Shown piece after piece: positions 63,300 to 64,000 of a stretch of DNA of 64,000 bases. The position numbers and the translations under genes were made by a program. Origin of the DNA: Warburgia ugandensis (Eukaryota; Streptophyta; Magnoliopsida; Canellales; Canellaceae); NCBI GenBank assembly GCA_035236585.1, contig CP141132.1, positions 55,897,880 through 55,961,879 on the forward strand, read 5' to 3'. The first letter of the stretch is position 1. Every line of letters starts with the position of its first letter. Under the pieces are notes generated by a model, which was not told the DNA's origin, made no database searches, and saw nothing but the letters and a program-made list of their open reading frames with translations.

Positions 63300-64000
63300 T
63301 GTTGATTTTACTGGCCCACAATTTTCAATGATTCTCGTGCATATTTATAGCATGTGATTATTGCCAAAAGTTAGGGAACATTGGTTGTAGGGACATGATG
63401 CCACTAAACACAATATTAATTGGTGAACTTTTTGATATTTGGGGCATAGACTTCGTGAGTCCCTTTCCCAAGTCTGATGAAAATTTGTGTATCTTCGTAG
63501 GAGTGGACTACTTGTTCAAATGGGTAGAGCCAATATCATGTAAGACAAATGACCATAATGTGGTGGTTGAGTTTTTAGAAGAGAATATCTTTTCACGATG
63601 TGGTACTCCTCATGCTATTATTAGGGATGGAGGTAAACACTTTAGTAACCAAGTATTTCAGGACCTAATGAAGAAATATGGAGTTATCCATAGAGTTGTA
63701 GCGCCCTATTGTCTCAACACTAGTGGGTAAGTGGAGATATCAAACAAGGAACTCAAGCACATACCAAAGAGGCCGATGAACTCCAGTAGCAAAGACTAGT
63801 CTATTAGGTTACTTGATGACCTTTGGGCTTCTAGAACCACATACAGGACCCCTATTGGAATGCCCTCTTATCACTTAGTTTTTGGAAAAGCTTGTCATTA
63901 ATTTGTTGAACTAGTGTATAAAGCATATTGGGCAATAAAAAATCTCAATTTTGACTATAACAAAGCTGGGTCCCATAGGAAGTTCCAACTTTAAGAGTTG
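63300..64000 (+). mobile_element. Athila integrase region, runs off window
   Basis: A zinc-region remnant, then an integrase core with WGIDFVSPFP, 'FVGVDYLFKWVEPISCKTND' and 'IIRDGGKHFSNQVFQ' (63395-63730). C-terminal similarity continues to the window end ('PIGMPSYHLVFGKACH'). It is the least decayed integrase in the window but carries breaks. Whether it belongs with the leader at 60280 or to a different copy cannot be decided here. Confidence 0.8.

Overview
This window is nuclear DNA from a flowering plant, most likely a woody or otherwise TE-rich non-grass angiosperm. The evidence is AT-rich sequence, GT-AG introns, two plant-specific genes, and many Ty3/gypsy Athila-type retrotransposon fossils carrying long CT/AG and CA/TG microsatellites. 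No bacterial, viral or organellar gene organisation was seen. I cannot name the species.

Host genes (left quarter). The 3' two thirds of OCP3 (homeodomain protein, 'overexpressor of cationic peroxidase 3') lies on the + strand in three exons: 1255-1593, 1674-1979 and 13063-13212. The last intron is about 11.1 kb and splits the homeodomain. It holds a hAT-like DNA element (3739-4696, 8-bp target duplication) and an intricate head-to-head mosaic of Athila-type LTR pieces (about 4960-12335). That mosaic includes a 298-bp inverted repeat with only two mismatches. Downstream, at 16086-16412, is a small single-exon gene of the MAPK-substrate family (Arabidopsis MASS1-3, At1g80180-like). A possible last exon of an unrecognised gene lies on the minus strand at 15108-15310.

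Intergenic middle (16.4-31 kb). This is mostly unrecognised sequence with very long CT/AG tracts. It holds a degenerate RTE-type LINE on the minus strand (20.73-21.9 kb), a possible tRNA-derived SINE (about 22.13-22.25 kb), a minus-strand LTR of another gypsy family (23.03 to about 26.5 kb), and the 3' half of a minus-strand Athila fossil (26.5-29.96 kb).

Retrotransposon block (31-64 kb). A nearly full-length but broken Athila fossil occupies 31.07-41.35 kb: 5' LTR remnant, tRNA-Asp-type primer site, gag, pol and 3' LTR. Next come a chromovirus fossil (LTR end, Met-type primer site and RT remnant, 41.4-46 kb) and a lone Athila LTR piece (47.6-49.6 kb). An Athila pol follows, interrupted by a clean solo LTR with a 5-bp target duplication (52450-55122). 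It passes into a pol-less Athila-like element (55.6-60.2 kb), which itself carries a copia-type solo LTR (58157-58735, 5-bp duplication). The end is a head-to-head junction of leader and LTR sequences, then an integrase region running off the right edge.

The host genes are independent of one another. The most interesting structure is the Athila inverted repeat inside the OCP3 intron. If transcribed with the gene it would form a long RNA hairpin and could be a source of small RNAs against the same Athila family that fills the rest of the window. That is inference. No wholly new system is demonstrated here.
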